This document shows positions 1 to 14,000 of a stretch of DNA of 64,000 nt, one piece after another. Within the stretch, counting starts at the first letter, position 1. Every line of letters begins with the position of its first letter. Below the pieces are notes generated by a model. The model did not search any database. It saw only the letters and a list, made by a program, of their open reading frames with translations, and was not told the DNA's origin. Both the position numbers and the translations under genes were made by a program. The stretch is taken from contig CAIIXF020000006.1 of NCBI GenBank assembly GCA_903813345.2, positions 20,527,936 to 20,591,935 of the forward strand, written 5' to 3'. Source of the stretch: Owenia fusiformis (lineage: Eukaryota > Annelida > Polychaeta > Sabellida > Oweniidae).

Positions 1-1250
1 GTCCGTACGTACGTACGTCCGTCCGTCCGTCTGTCAAGCCTGAGGAACCTGCTTTTATATCTAATGTGGATTTTTATCTTACCAATCATGACTTAAATAT
101 TAATATGGGTATTTCCTATAATTAATATATACTGGATTTTAACTTACCAAATATGACTTCAATATTAATATGGGTTTAAACCTATAATGTATTAAATACT
201 GGATATGACAAGTAAATAAAATCAATTATAATCTACCTATATGATGTAGATATCCAAATGTTGGTCTGAATTTATCTTTGTGGAAAGATTGTATGCTTCA
301 GTTGCTCTTTAACAAAACATGTGGGACAGTGTATCTATATATTACAAGATGTCCGTCCGTCCGGGCAATAACTCAAATACCGTTGGCCCGATTTTGTTCA
401 TATTTTGTACACATATACCTTATGGGGGTAGAAGATCTGCTCGAAAGCCGATTTTCAAAATGGCCGCTCATTTCAAAATGGCGGCCATTTTAGTGCCGAT
501 TTTACAGTAATTTAGGTGCAATATGTAAAACTGTTATACAGTTTAAAATTATAAAGGACATTAATAATGCTACAAATGTAGATATTAAAGAAGCACATGG
601 CAGCCATCTTGAAAAATGGCAGCCTTTACTCGTCATTTTTGCTATAACTCAAAAAATAGTGGAGCGATTTTGTTCATATTTGGTATGTGAATACTATAAG
701 CATTGTACACTGTCAAAGACACTTTTGGTAGAAGGCGGCCATTTTGAAAAAAAAATGGCCGCCATTTTAACGTATTTTACTACAACTCGAAAAGTAGTGG
801 AGCAATTTTGTTCATATTTGGTATGTGAATACTATAAGCATGGCACACTGTCCTATGACACTTTTGGTAGAAGGCAGCCATTTTGAATTTTTTTTTGAAA
901 AATGGCCGCCATTTTAACGTATTTTACTATAACTTGAAAAGTATTGGAGCAATTTTGTTCATATTTGATATGTGAATACTTTAAGCATGGCACATTGTCT
1001 AATAAAACTTTGGGGAGTTGTCGGCCATTTTGAAAAATGGCCACCATTTTTATGTGTGTTATTTTACAAGTACGTGTGCGATTTTTCAAAAATTTTAGAG
1101 GTGGCTACTGAAAAGCATATTATTTCTTCTGATGACAACTTGGCTAGTGAGCAACCATTTTGAAAATGGTGGCCTTTCTGGTGTGTTGTTTTATGATATT
1201 TGCTATTCGTTTGTAAAAATGCCAGCCATTTCTGTTCGATGGGATTCGCT
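1..1250 (+). repeat. ATGGCGGCC-type satellite element, plus orientation
   Basis: Short (GTCC)n runs lie at 1-34 and 350-363. From 364 (GGGCAATAACTCAAATACC) there are about five diverged units of roughly 140-146 bp, each with a TAACTC box, TTTTGTTCATATTTGGTATG and paired ATGGCCGCCATTTT blocks. The end reads GTTCGATGGGAT at 1234-1245 then GCTACGC. The same family lies inverted at 40093-41410. Open frames in this segment are repeat-derived. Confidence 0.85.
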
Positions 1251-4200
1251 ACGCTTTGGCGTTGCCGTTGTTCTGGTTTGCTCATACAATTTGAAATACC
1301 CCAAATTAAATTAAGTAAAATTCCATAATATAATAGAATAGTACCCGAGGCAGAATCCCTCATTAATACTCAGGAATCAGGAAGGCCATTTTTCCATTTC
1401 ATTTTCCACCTTATTTTCGGGCACATCTACCCTGCATGCAGAGTCTAGTTATAAACTACTAACGAAGCTCTCTTTTATGAAGCAAAAAACGAATCCAAAG
1501 GGTATGTCACATCTCATCTCTCTCTTGCTATTTTTCCCAATCTTCTCTTTGTCACTAATCTTTCATCTATAATTTCCTAATTCAATTTGTATGACTTTCC
1601 TATGAATTTTATATGACATATTTATAGGTGAAACAATTAAAAATTGTCAGACCCTTTGGCTTGTCTCGCATTGTTAGGAAACATGTAATGGGGAAATAAG
1701 CAGATCAGTCACACCATATTTATTATAGTAAGGGCTGCATGTTCCCATAAAATATAAGTGACACAATGGGAAGGGGGTCTTGGAGCATGCACTCAGAAAA
1801 CATTTGAAGACCCCCATTTGACACAATCTGAGTGTGTCTAAGGAAACCATTTAGCATTAGTCTGCATTAATTGTGGGATCCACAGCCTTTACTATCCTTT
1901 TGGAATAGTTCAGTTCTCTCAAAAGCGTGAGGTAAAGAGGGGCTCTGATAAATCAGAATGATTAGTCTGTATAGTTCAACGATATAATATCATATCTAAA
2001 TCCTAAAATGGTGACAGTTCTGGTCAGTCAATCAGTTACATAGATGTCTAAACTGTTCGAGGAGTCATTAGGTATAGTGCATCTGGGGTTATCATTTTAC
2101 ATGTATGTATTAAGAGATGGGCATGTCTTGAGTCTGATATCGAGCAATTACCTCCATTTGACCAGGTGATGTAAATAAAAGTGTCTCGTGTTTAATTGTT
2201 TTTGTGTTGTAATCAATGAACATGTTGTAATCAGAAATACCTTACCTTATTTGACTCCAATTTCGAGGATTGTGACCCCAAAGGCTTAAGTATTAAATAT
2301 TCATACATTCTTCAAGCATTTTATTATATATTGTAATTGTCTACCTTGGCCATGTTATGTAAGATATAAGTGACTTTGGCATTATTTTCCTGAAGGAGTA
2401 ACCTTTGGTAGAAATATTTAGCTAAAAAATCTGAATTTTTAATTTTCAATTAATCAAACTTTTAATCAAAATTGCTACTTAAAACAGGACTCCCCTCTGG
2501 CGGTGACGTGTGTTTGTGTTTTTGGGGGTTGAAGAAATGACATTATTTCATTGAACTATACAGTCTTAACAAACAGCCTCAAAAAATATGTAAATTAATG
2601 TTACGGTTGTCATGACATTATATCATTGAACAGTACAGTCCAACACACTGCCCCAAGAATATTTTTACCTGAAGTGACCTCCCATTGATTCATATAAGCG
2701 AATTACTAAATTAGCCACATTTTAATCTCACTGTGCACTAGTCTGTCTAGGAAATACCAGACAAGTCTGAGAGAAAATTTTATCAAGTAGGGTTGCGAAA
2801 AAAAGATTCTGAAGGTGTAAACATGGTATGTAAGACTGAATAGTGACTTTTATCAATCAATTAAGGCACACAATCAAACCGAAACTATTTGCGAGTGTGG
2901 AAATTGATTCAACGATGAGAGAATTTAAGGTGCAGCAGTAGTGGCCGATAGAGTACCTTCTGAAATATGCCAACCGAGGATTTATTTAGTGAAGAAAATT
3001 CTCAAGAAGTCAACAATTTTTCAAGTTTCAAAAAGCATGTTGAGTAATAGATTTTATGGATAGTTCTTATTTTGTAGAAAGAAATATAACCTGAATGTAC
3101 CTTTTGCATATTGAGTATAATTAAACTATTTTGATGAGGGTATATTCTTGTTAGAAGACAAGGCTTATCACGGGCACACTTCTGCTGCCTGTTAAGTGGC
3201 TTAATGAATGATGTAACAATTTAGTTGATTCAATAGACTTATCTTAAGGGGGATTGAGGATAAGTCAGCCATTCAGTTTTCAATAATCTACTTTATAAAC
3301 TGTCTGCCGATTTTGGATATGTCACACTGATTTTACTCTTTTTCTCCCCTGGTTTTGTATTCTTGGACCACCTCATTTGTTTATTCCAGGGGTGTATGGT
3401 CAGAGGTAGAATGTGTATATGCTCAACTTCTTTCTAGGAGTTTGGCATCTTGACCTTGACCTTTCTGTGACATCATTAGTTAGTATGTACCTGAGAATGT
3501 CTTATAGGTCTTGTGATGTCATTGCCAAACAAATCATACTTTTTACCATAAAGGCAATCCGATGTAGCATATGTTTAATTGTTTTATTTAATTTTTTGTA
3601 TTCCTTTATGCTATACTATCTTGTTAAAACCTGACTAACTTCCATACAAACTAGTTTTTAAATGCATATATGAGGTAAAGTGCTTATTTCCTGTTCTAAA
3701 TCAAATACTACTAGATAAAACCAGATGAGGGCTTACATTGTTAGATTATGTTACATCAATTGTAAAGTTCCAATAACTCTGGTATATTTTTATAGGATAT
3801 TGTTTTCATTTTTATCAATAAATGATTATATTAAATTCGTATCATGGTGGGCCTAAGCCTTTGAAGTATTATTAGGCTCTCTAAAGTACTTTGAACGTAG
3901 AACTTTTCCTGATAAACTAAAAGTTATGATATTGGATACATCGATTTACACGTATGTAATATAAAGTGCTTGTTACCTACATTATAAATGTCAAGTTGGC
4001 CTTTTCTTTGAATTTGATAAAGGTTGGAAGAATAGATGTAGCAAAAACTAAAAACCATGTTCCTTCAAAGTACTTAAACTAAATGATATAGAAGTAGTTA
4101 ATTCAAATTTTGTAGAAAAACCTCAGAAATAAGTGAGGAAACTGAAATTTTCAGTTTGAGGGTTCTACTCTGAGAGATTACAAAGATATACCAGCGCCAA

Positions 4201-4839
4201 TTAGATAGCTTTGATAAAGTGGATTGTTTGATAGATAGCTAATAGAAAACATACGGTCAATTAATCCGTTTACCTTTCATAATAATTCAAGGAAAGATTG
4301 GAATTCTTATATTTTATCCCCATTTCCTTTAAAGAGGAACTTCTACCTTTGTATAAGTCTGTCATATGTCATTCGAAACATTTATTGATCTGTTTTCCCA
4401 TTTTTATCTGCTTTACATTAAACAGATACTGATTTTGAGCAACAGAATATTCCTTTGCTCTACCCTAGATAAAAAGAAGACTGGTATTTCATTATCATGC
4501 AATTGTAATGTTTAAAGATATTTAAAGAATTAAAGATGTATTTTAAAGCAGCATGTTTTGTACCTTTTCAGTGCTTGTACCAAATGGTTATACATACTTT
4601 TTTAAATCACAAGCAGGATGTTACATTGTCATGCTATTGCCTTACTTACTTTTGTTTTGAATTTGAAAAGATATTTATGATTTTTGTTTTTATATTTATT
4701 TAATTTTATTACAGTAAAATATTTGCTTGAATAAATTACAGATTTATTTAGTAAAATTAATAGTAAAAGCAGCGCCTGTTTGTTTTAATGCTTTTTTAAA
4801 AGTATTCTAAAATCTGATAAAAAACTGGTATATTTGAAG
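1251..4839. other. Presumed LRP4 upstream intron, no exon seen
   Basis: AT-rich, with stops in all frames. I looked for an LDLa-like cysteine pattern or a signal peptide exon and saw none. Probably an intron of LRP4 whose 5' exons lie before the window. Confidence 0.5.
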
Positions 4840-7800
4840 ATCGACCAACATGCAGCTCCAACCAGTACACATGTGACAATGATAAGTGTATACGCAAGGA
4901 CTGGAAATGCGATGGGGACAATGATTGCGGGGACAATTCAGATGAACTCAACTGTCGTAAGTTTTACAATATTTAGATTCAAGTGATGCATGAATTCTTG
5001 AGATGTTCACTGCTTTCATTACTTTATGAGTTCTACATGGCAATTGACGATAACTTCCATACATGTCAAGTTTCAAACATAAAGTACAAATCAAAGGCTC
5101 ATATTGTAAGCCCATAGAATCGCCCACTCATCTGTCGGTTGGCAATTTTCAAACAAGCGAAACTCCCCATTATCTCAATCAATGCTCGTTTCTATTATAC
5201 AATGTATTGATTAATTTCAAGTTTAACATTAGGATTCATGCAACAGAGAAATGATGCTTTTTTCCATTCCAGCGAGCAAGAATTGTAGCGCTGATGAGTT
5301 TCAGTGTGACAATGGTAACTGCATACAGAAGAAATGGAAATGTGATCGTGACGATGATTGTGGGGATAACTCTGATGAAAAATACTGCCGTAAGTATGCA
5401 TGTGAATCTATATGCTATCTACTGAGCCTATATTGTCTTTCTTTGGAAATGTTTCAAGATATCCACACACAAGAACCTCTATACTTCTCCATAAGACAAT
5501 TCTCTCAAACTCTGCTTGAAGGTTAGGATTAGGGATAATGGGTGGTACAAAAAGGCTGATTTTTTTCATGATATTATCTATGATTTTGGGTAATTTTATC
5601 CATCTTTAACTATATTCTTGCCACCCAGAAAACTGATGAATGCAATGATTGATTAAATCATTAATTTCCAGCTGAAAGGAGTTGCACAGATAGCCAGTTC
5701 ACATGTGACGATGGGAGCTGTATCTCTGCAGGGTGGAGGTGTGACCACGATATAGACTGTAAAGATGGCTCTGATGAACTTAACTGTAGTATGTACAAAT
5801 TTACTTACATTTCCTTTAATCCCTCATACCCCCTCCCCCACCCTAAACACCCTACCCTCTCCTGGAGAAGGGGTATTACCCCGAGACTTGAGAAAGCAAA
5901 GCTATTTAAAAATAAAGAACAGGGTTGGGTTAATATGATCAAAATCGGCTTCCAGATTTCATTCAGATCAATAGCAAATTGCCCGAGAGAACAATTTTTT
6001 ATATCCAACGGGTGTGAAAATCATAAATCCACTATGTTGGCAATTTCCTGGAAATCTATGGTAGACTGTTGGCTTGGTTAGCTTAGTCAACAAATTAACA
6101 AATTAATTTCCTTGCACTTCCCTTTGTATTTGCAATAGTGACAGTTACATATTGATGGATTGAATAATAGAGAGTACCATCAATTTATAATTCCATTCAC
6201 TAATATACAAGCCTATAAAACCAGAAAAGCTTTTACCTTAGTGCAGTAAAATGTTCAGCTGACACCTATGAAGCCGTAAAAAGGTGTTCACTAAAGAATG
6301 TAATTATATTAGAATAAACCTGTCTGATTCAAACACTAAAAGCACATTTGAGTCAATGGAAGTATAAAAAAGAATATACATGTCGTGATAACCTCATTTC
6401 AAAGGGCAACATAGGTTAATACTATTATTACCACTCATTGAAAACCAGGTACAAATTTGTGATTAACCTTGGAAAAATTTTGATAATGACCACTATGGTC
6501 CTGCACTATGGCCTGGTACTTTGGCTCCATGTATTGTTCAAGTCAACAGGGAACAGCCCTCGCAATGTGGTGATATTTCACATTAAGAGATGTTTGGACC
6601 AGAAATTAGATACACAGGTTTTACTATACATGTATTTGATTTTAGAACTAGAGCCACCCAGATGTTCCGATGAGGAGTTTCACTGTAAGGCAGATGGGGT
6701 GTGTTTAGACAAGACTTACAGATGTGATGGGGATAATGACTGTCAAGATGGGGCTGATGAGGAAAATTGTGGTATGTTTTATTCATTAGAATATAAAAAA
6801 AGGATAGCATACTTTTATGCTATGTTATTGTTTTCACAGTTCAGTCAGATATTTTCTGTCCAATTAATTGATTACAGTATATCAGTCTAAAAATATTTTA
6901 CTGTTAAATAGTGATGAATGCAGTTGTCTAACCTCATCTTATAGCTAGCTTTCCACGCAACTTAATTGATGGTTCTACAGATTTAAATAAGATGGAGCTT
7001 AGACCATAAACTGGATGATCTTATTGGAGTGACAAAAACAGTTCCCTCCAATAAGCATGGCTGACAAAACAACCTTTTGGAGTTGTCAAGGTCTAGGAAG
7101 CTTGACATGTCAAACTAGATGAAAGGCGCCTTAACATAGAGATTTAGTCTCGCTTCGACCCTGGACCCCCATTGGAGAAGTATATAGGAGGGGGGGGGGG
7201 GGGGGGGGCATCCACAGTATTGAAGCAAGACTAAAAGAGGTTGTGAATTTGAGACCCCCCTTGTTTTTCATCCTACAATTTGTTATTGCAGACGTGAAGC
7301 CGCAGTGCTCAGATTGGGAATTCCCTTGTTCTGATGGTGTCTGTATCAACGCAGCCTGGAAATGTGATGGTGCATACGACTGTGACGATAAATCTGATGA
7401 GAGAAATTGTCGTAAGTTTTGTTTCATTAATTCAATATTTTATTTGTTTCATAGTAAAATTACAAATGATGCTCTTGTATTTTATGATGTATGGGATTCT
7501 AACATTGTTTATGGTACGTCATTATATTTTATGATTATGTGGAAAGCCATTGTATTAGATGATAACTGGAATGCCATTGGGAATACCAATATATTTCATG
7601 ATATGTGAAATGTCATTGTATTTCACGATGTATCTAATACAATTGTATTTCTCATTATAGTATTTGGAATGTCATTGAAAATGCCAATGTATTTCATGAT
7701 AAATTAAATACAATTGTACTACTTGATAATATATGGATTGCCAATATATTTCTTGACATAACAATGATAAAAAGATCATTTAATTATTACTGCATAGGCC

Positions 7801-8097
7801 TACTTATGTAATTTTATGTACTTATGAATTAGCGACTGAAAAATACTTATATGTAGCCGAGAACAAACACGTTGAATATGTGTTTCAATATTTACATAGT
7901 CATTAGATGTGTAGTGTCTAACTGCTTATACTATTCCAGCCATTCAGAGTTGTGGTCCAGACCAGTTCAAATGTACATCAGGGAGCTGTATCCATGGCAA
8001 CTGGACATGTGATGGTGAGGATGATTGTCCAGATAATTCAGATGAAGAGGACTGTGATACTCCCAATGATGACCAGTGTGGGCCTGGACAATTCAAG
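4840..8097 (+). CDS. LRP4: LRP4 exons for LDLa repeats (six exons)
   Basis: Exons 4840-4956, 5273-5389, 5672-5788, 6646-6771, 7292-7411 and 7940-8097. The first five are symmetric phase 1-1 exons, each encoding one six-cysteine LDLa repeat. The sixth carries a complete repeat and the first cysteine of the next, ending in phase 0 at GQFK. Calcium-cage motifs are present: DNSDE, DNSDE, DGSDE, DGADE (Ser replaced by Ala), DKSDE and DNSDE. In this family the LDLa cluster is extracellular and binds ligands in a calcium-dependent way. Compared with the eight repeats of vertebrate LRP4, these correspond to repeats 2-7; no exon for repeat 1 was found between 1 and 4839. All acceptors and donors are canonical. 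Intron lengths are roughly 0.3 to 0.9 kb. Confidence 0.92.
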
Positions 8098-11000
8098 GTA
8101 AATACATTGCGGAATCAGATACTTTAAGGTCTCTCTAAGGTAAGCAATGGAATTAGGTTGACATGGAAACAGGTGTCTCAAACATTGTTCCTTATTACTG
8201 CTCAAGAAATCCACATATTCAAAGAAATCATACTGTGTACAAACAAAAACATTAAGATTTGGCACATCTTTATAATATGTACTCTAAACTATTAAATTCC
8301 TCAAAATTGTATTGAACATTTCACAGAATTTTATCATATAGGGTGTATTACTAATAGAACTTAAAAGAATTATGTCCTTCTTTATGCCTCATCCTACATT
8401 ATCAATATTGTAAATACATTTAGACTGTTAACTGTTATTTGTTTTGTACCTTCAGTGTGACAATGGTGTGTGTATAGGTCACAGTAAAGTGTGCAATAGA
8501 CTTGATGAATACATGTAGACTGTTAATTATTATTTGTTTTGTACCTTCAGTGTGACAATGGTGTGTGTATAGGCCACAGTAAAGTGTGCAATAGACTTGA
8601 TGAATACCTGTAGACTGTTAATTATTATTTGTTTTGTACCTTCAGTGTGACAATGGTGTGTGTATAGGCCACAGTAAAATGTGCAATAGACTTGATGAAT
8701 ACATGTAGACTGTTAATTATTATTTGTTTTGTACCTTCAGTGTGACAATGGTGTGTGTATAGGCCACAGTAAAGTGTGCAATAGACTTGATGAATACATG
8801 TAGACTGTTAATTATTATTTGTTTTGTACCTTCAGTGTGACAATGGTGTGTGTATAGGCCGCAATAAAGTGTGCAATAGACTTGATGAATACATGTAGAC
8901 TGTCAATCATTATTTGTTTTGTACCTTCAGTGTGACAATGGTGTGTGTATAGGCCGCAATAAAGTGTGCAATAGACTTGATGAATACATGTTGACTGTCA
9001 ATCATTATTTGTTTTGTACCTTCAGTGTGACAATGGTGTGTGTATAGGCCGCAGTAAAGTGTGCAATAGACTTGATGAATACATGTAGACTGTTAATTAT
9101 TATTTGTTTTCTACCTTCAGTGTGACAATGGTGTGTGTATAGGCCGCAGTAAAGTGTGCAATAGACTTGATGAATGTGGTGACAAGTCTGATGAGGCTGG
9201 GTGTAGTAAGTACACGTAATCTCATTAATTAACTCATTATGGTCAGTAGAGTTACAGATTTTAGTTTTAACAATCTTAATCAATATTTAATACACTTAAA
9301 TAGACTTAATAGACTATGACTTTTTTAAATGATTTTTGATTGCCATGGTAACATGAAAAAATATGAGAAATTTAGATTTTTCTACATCATATATATACTG
9401 CCATCAAGCTTATTTTACTTTTCGATTCAATTTCTGTTTTCAGTATCCAGATCAAGCTGTGCAATAAACAATGGAGAATGTACCCATAAATGTACAAATG
9501 GGCATAATGGCGCCATCTGTGCTTGCCCCATTGGGTATGAACTCCGGAGCGATCGTAAAATGTGTGAGGATTTTGATGAGTGTGCAATAGATGGCACCTG
9601 TAGTCAACTGTGTACCAATATGCCGGGATCGTATGAGTGCTCGTGTGTGAGGGGATATACACTGAAGCCAGATGGACGTGGTTGCAAGGCTTTAGGTTAG
9701 TAATGTATTGATAAATTATAATACAATTATAGACCTATCCACAGGTAGACAAGGCAAATTGTATACCTCCTCTGTACTTGGAGATTTCATTCATTGTTGT
9801 CTGAGATCATTATCAAGGCAAGGAAGTGTTCTTCTCAAAGTTAAATTAAATATGCCATATTTATTTTTCATGATTTTTATCAGCAGTGCCCATTGGCTTT
9901 AGAACTGAGAGATCACTACTTTGTGTGGTGCCTACCTCCTATTAATTGATTATATGTCAGTGACTACTTTGAGTTGAATGAGATAGCAAAGCAGAAAGAC
10001 TTTGACAGAATGCCTTGAAAAATACATTGTTATCCCATTCACATATGCTTTGCATTGGCCTTTGAAACCAGTAATCACTGAATTTATATTTTAAAAGATC
10101 CTCCTGCACAGTGTCATGATACCCTCAGGGCTAACAGCTATCATGTTTATGCTATTAGGTGGGGAGGCATATCTGATATTTGCCAATCGTGTTGACATCA
10201 GAAAAGTGCTTCCTGACAAATCAGAGTATACCTCAATCCTACAAGGACTGGAGAATGCAATAGCACTAGACTTCCACCTGGAGAAAGGTAAATGATATAC
10301 AGTATTACAATTCTGTTTGAAAAAATCAGCTAGCTTTAGATATGTAAAATTTATATACATGAAGAAGTGTTCGTACATGGCATCGATGTGTGCACAACAA
10401 TCTTTTTTAAATCTTGTGCTTTAATATTCTATGATACATTAAACTCTTTATGGTCAGTAGAAGAGATATAATTATGGAATAAAGATGGAGCTTATATGAT
10501 TAATGACATGATATATAACCAAACGTTTTATTCTGTTCATTGTTAGATGGCAATGGGCAAAAAAAATCTGGGGTGATAGAATCAAAGTCTTTGTTACGTT
10601 TTTAATATGATAAAAGTATACCATCGTTACAGACATTACACATGCTCTTATAATCCAATTTAATTATTATGTTATTGTTTTAAGGCCTGATGTTCTGGAC
10701 AGATGTGACATTGGATAAGATCAAGAGAGCTTACATCAATGGTACAGGTGTCATGGAGATAATTAACACAGGACTTGAAAGCCCAGGTAAAATAATGTTG
10801 ATTTTATTGACGTTATATGCAAAAGGGCTCAGGTTTAAGCTACATATGGTATTCAGTTCACACACCGAGATTCATTCTTGATTCATTTTTGATGTATTTT
10901 TCTCATTAGATACTTTTGATGATAAAACTCAAGAACCTCTTTAACTTACCTGCTATTGTGTTAAGTCTGCTGATGTGGATAATAAGCCCAAAATCATGAA

Positions 11001-14000
11001 AGTGTGCTAACTCATGTTCATAAACAATTTGTGCAGCAATTTCATTTTTACAAAACCTTTTAATATAGGTGGCATTGCTGTAGACTGGGTTCAGGATAAG
11101 ATATTTTGGACAGACTCTGGCACGTCACGGATTGAAGTGTCAAACTTAGATGGCTCACACAGGAAGGTACTCATATGGCAACATCTGGCAAAACCTCGAG
11201 CAATCGCTGCCCATCCGGGAATGGGGTAAGAAGATTACAAAACTTAGCTCTAGATTAAACATTAAAACTTTAGCGTGTGAGTTTTTTGAATTCTTGATAT
11301 ATATGGTGCTACTGTACTGGTACATGTACTTTCTGCTATTCATGTATCAGAAGTTGGTCCCAACTTTACTTTTTCCCTGTATGTCTACATGCATACATAT
11401 GTATTTAGGTGTTTTTCACCTGTTTTGGAGATGGGTTGTTTGTTGTCCTTCCATATTTCTTTAATATAAATTTTGCTAGCCAGGTTTTTATCCTTTTCCA
11501 AACCTGCCCTCATGTCCATCTTAGTAACATTGATTCTAATTTATTACAGGGTCATATTCTGGACTGACTGGGGCGAGAATCCAGCACCTAAAATTGAGCG
11601 ATCAACCATGGATGGACGGGAACGTCATACAATTGCTGATCGCTCCCTCTTTTGGCCAAATGGTTTAACTATCGATTATGCATCATCCAAGATATACTGG
11701 GCAGATGCTAAACACCATGTAATAGAATGTGCACATTTAGATGGGACGAACAGACGAGTTGTTATTGACCAAGGTATGCACAAATAGTAACTGAATAAAT
11801 TGATGGAAATACAATGTATCTATAAATCACAAAGGGCAACAATGGAAAGACATAAATGGACAAACTGATGACTTCAATTTATTAAATGAGAATATTTATT
11901 GTAGAAATATAATTTTATCCAGTTGCATTATTGACTTCTCTCATTTGAAGAGCTGTGACTTAAGTCAATCCTTTGTACATGTGGGTTACATGTATTTAAG
12001 ACCTATAACGAATCTGGACTAGGCCTGTCCCGAATTAACCATTGGTAGATTAAAACCATAACATGACCCTGTCACCATAACAACCACTAGATTGCCTTGA
12101 AATTACCTTGACAATATTTGGAGGTGAATTTATCTGACCCAAATGGCAAGCAATGTTTTACTTAACTTAAGCAGTAATGCAAGTTAAATCAGATTTTGTT
12201 GCACCACAAAAAGTGTACACAATACCATTTTCTTTCAAGGTCTTCCCCACCCATTTGCCCTAACAATATTTGAAGATGAGCTTTACTGGACAGACTGGCA
12301 TACAAAGAGTATTTATAAAGCTAACAAGTTCCATGGTAACAGCAAGGAGACTGTCAGAAACAGACTGCATTTTCCCATGGACATCCATACATTCCATCCC
12401 CAAAGGCAGCCACCCAGTAAGTACATGTATACAGGTGTACATTTATACATAAACAATTTAGGAAGAATATAGTTGATGTTGCATAAGAATGGACAACCCA
12501 ATCAAAAGATACAGCAATGAGTTCATTTCTTGATCAGTGCAAAGTATAATGCTTTCGCCTGTTTTGTGACATCTTGATTGTTCAAATCATCACTTTGTTT
12601 CGACTTGGGGATTAATTTGAAAATTAAATGTTCTGTTTCAGTGACCAACAAGTGTGGGGCAAACAATGGGGGTTGTAGTCACCTGTGCCTACCCAACTTA
12701 AGTGGCTTTGTATGTGATTGTGCTACAGGGTTCAAACTGTTGCCAAATGGCCAGAATTGTGCTGAAAGTAAGTCATAATACCATAGTAACGTTGTTTTGG
12801 GATTTATGGAGTTTTGGCTCCATTTTGAGTTGAAATATGTTCTATATAATAAGATTCTTAAATATGTTGTTCCAGTATTAGATGTCAGTGTTTTAGGGTG
12901 GGTTTAATTTTTTGATATGTCAGGTTCAAGTCAGTTTTGGATCCAGTATTTTATAGTAATTCATTTATGGCATCTCCTGTTTTTGTCAGATTGTGATTCA
13001 TTCCAGTTACAATTAGACAGTGAGGTATGTTCGTGAACTAGAAAAGTGAGTATCGTGTAGTTTAAATCGTATGCATATGTGTTTTAGATCTTAGCAGCTT
13101 CCTATTGTTTGCACGTCGTAGTGACATCCGACGTGTTTCATTCGACACAGCTGACACATCTGATGTTGTGATCCCTGTGACTGGATTACGAAGTGCAGTT
13201 GCTCTTGACTGGGAGTCGGCAGGGGATTACGTTTACTGGTCTGATGTGACAGGTGATAGCATAAGCAGGGCTCGCTGGGATGGATCAGGTCAACAGGTAT
13301 ATTACATTTATGCATATATGCTTAAATCATTCTTAAAAGGCTTAAAATAAAGAATATATCATAAAGGGAGGGATTGTATATAGAGTTTATCCTAAAGGTT
13401 ATCAGGGTTACATCTATGCGCACTGAAGGATGATCGTAATATACAAATCAGAAAAGAGGGTGACCTTTTTATCCAATGCTCTTAACGATATTTGCTCAGA
13501 ACATAATATGCTGACATGATACAGTAAAATGAAAATATTTTTTTTATGTCACCACCAAATGTGGTGACATATTGTTATGGTCTATATTTTTTGTGATTGC
13601 GGTTTGCATGGGGTTCGGCATCTGTATTAAATGGCAGGTGGTGACATTTTGCAAGTTAATGCCTTGTTTTAAATTCCAAAAGAAAAATAATTGATAATTC
13701 TTAAAAAGTTAGTCAATAAAAATATATTTGAGATGGATATGTAGTACTGTATGTCATTTTTATGTCACCACTCAGAAGTGACATTTTGTCCAATTCAATA
13801 CCATATTAGAATAGAGTATATACACACTATATAAATTTACAGGTGGTTGTGGGGACTAACTTAGAGAGTCCAGCTGGTCTGGCTATAGACTGGGTCAGTA
13901 AGAAGCTCTATTGGACTGATGCAGGCACAGACAGAATAGAAGTATCCAATCTAGATGGAAGCATGAGAAGTGTACTGATACATGAGAACTTGGATAGACC

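Noticed and set aside
853-1363. Several small frames near the left end
   Set aside because: They follow the ATGGCGGCC satellite units and lack any domain signature.
9005-9283. Minus-strand frame across the 95-bp array
   Set aside because: Antisense shadow of the repeat and of the LDLa exon.
13105-13350. Possible internal start of LRP4 at propeller 2
   Set aside because: The ATG-like start falls outside the exon frame upstream; splice phases show it is an internal exon.
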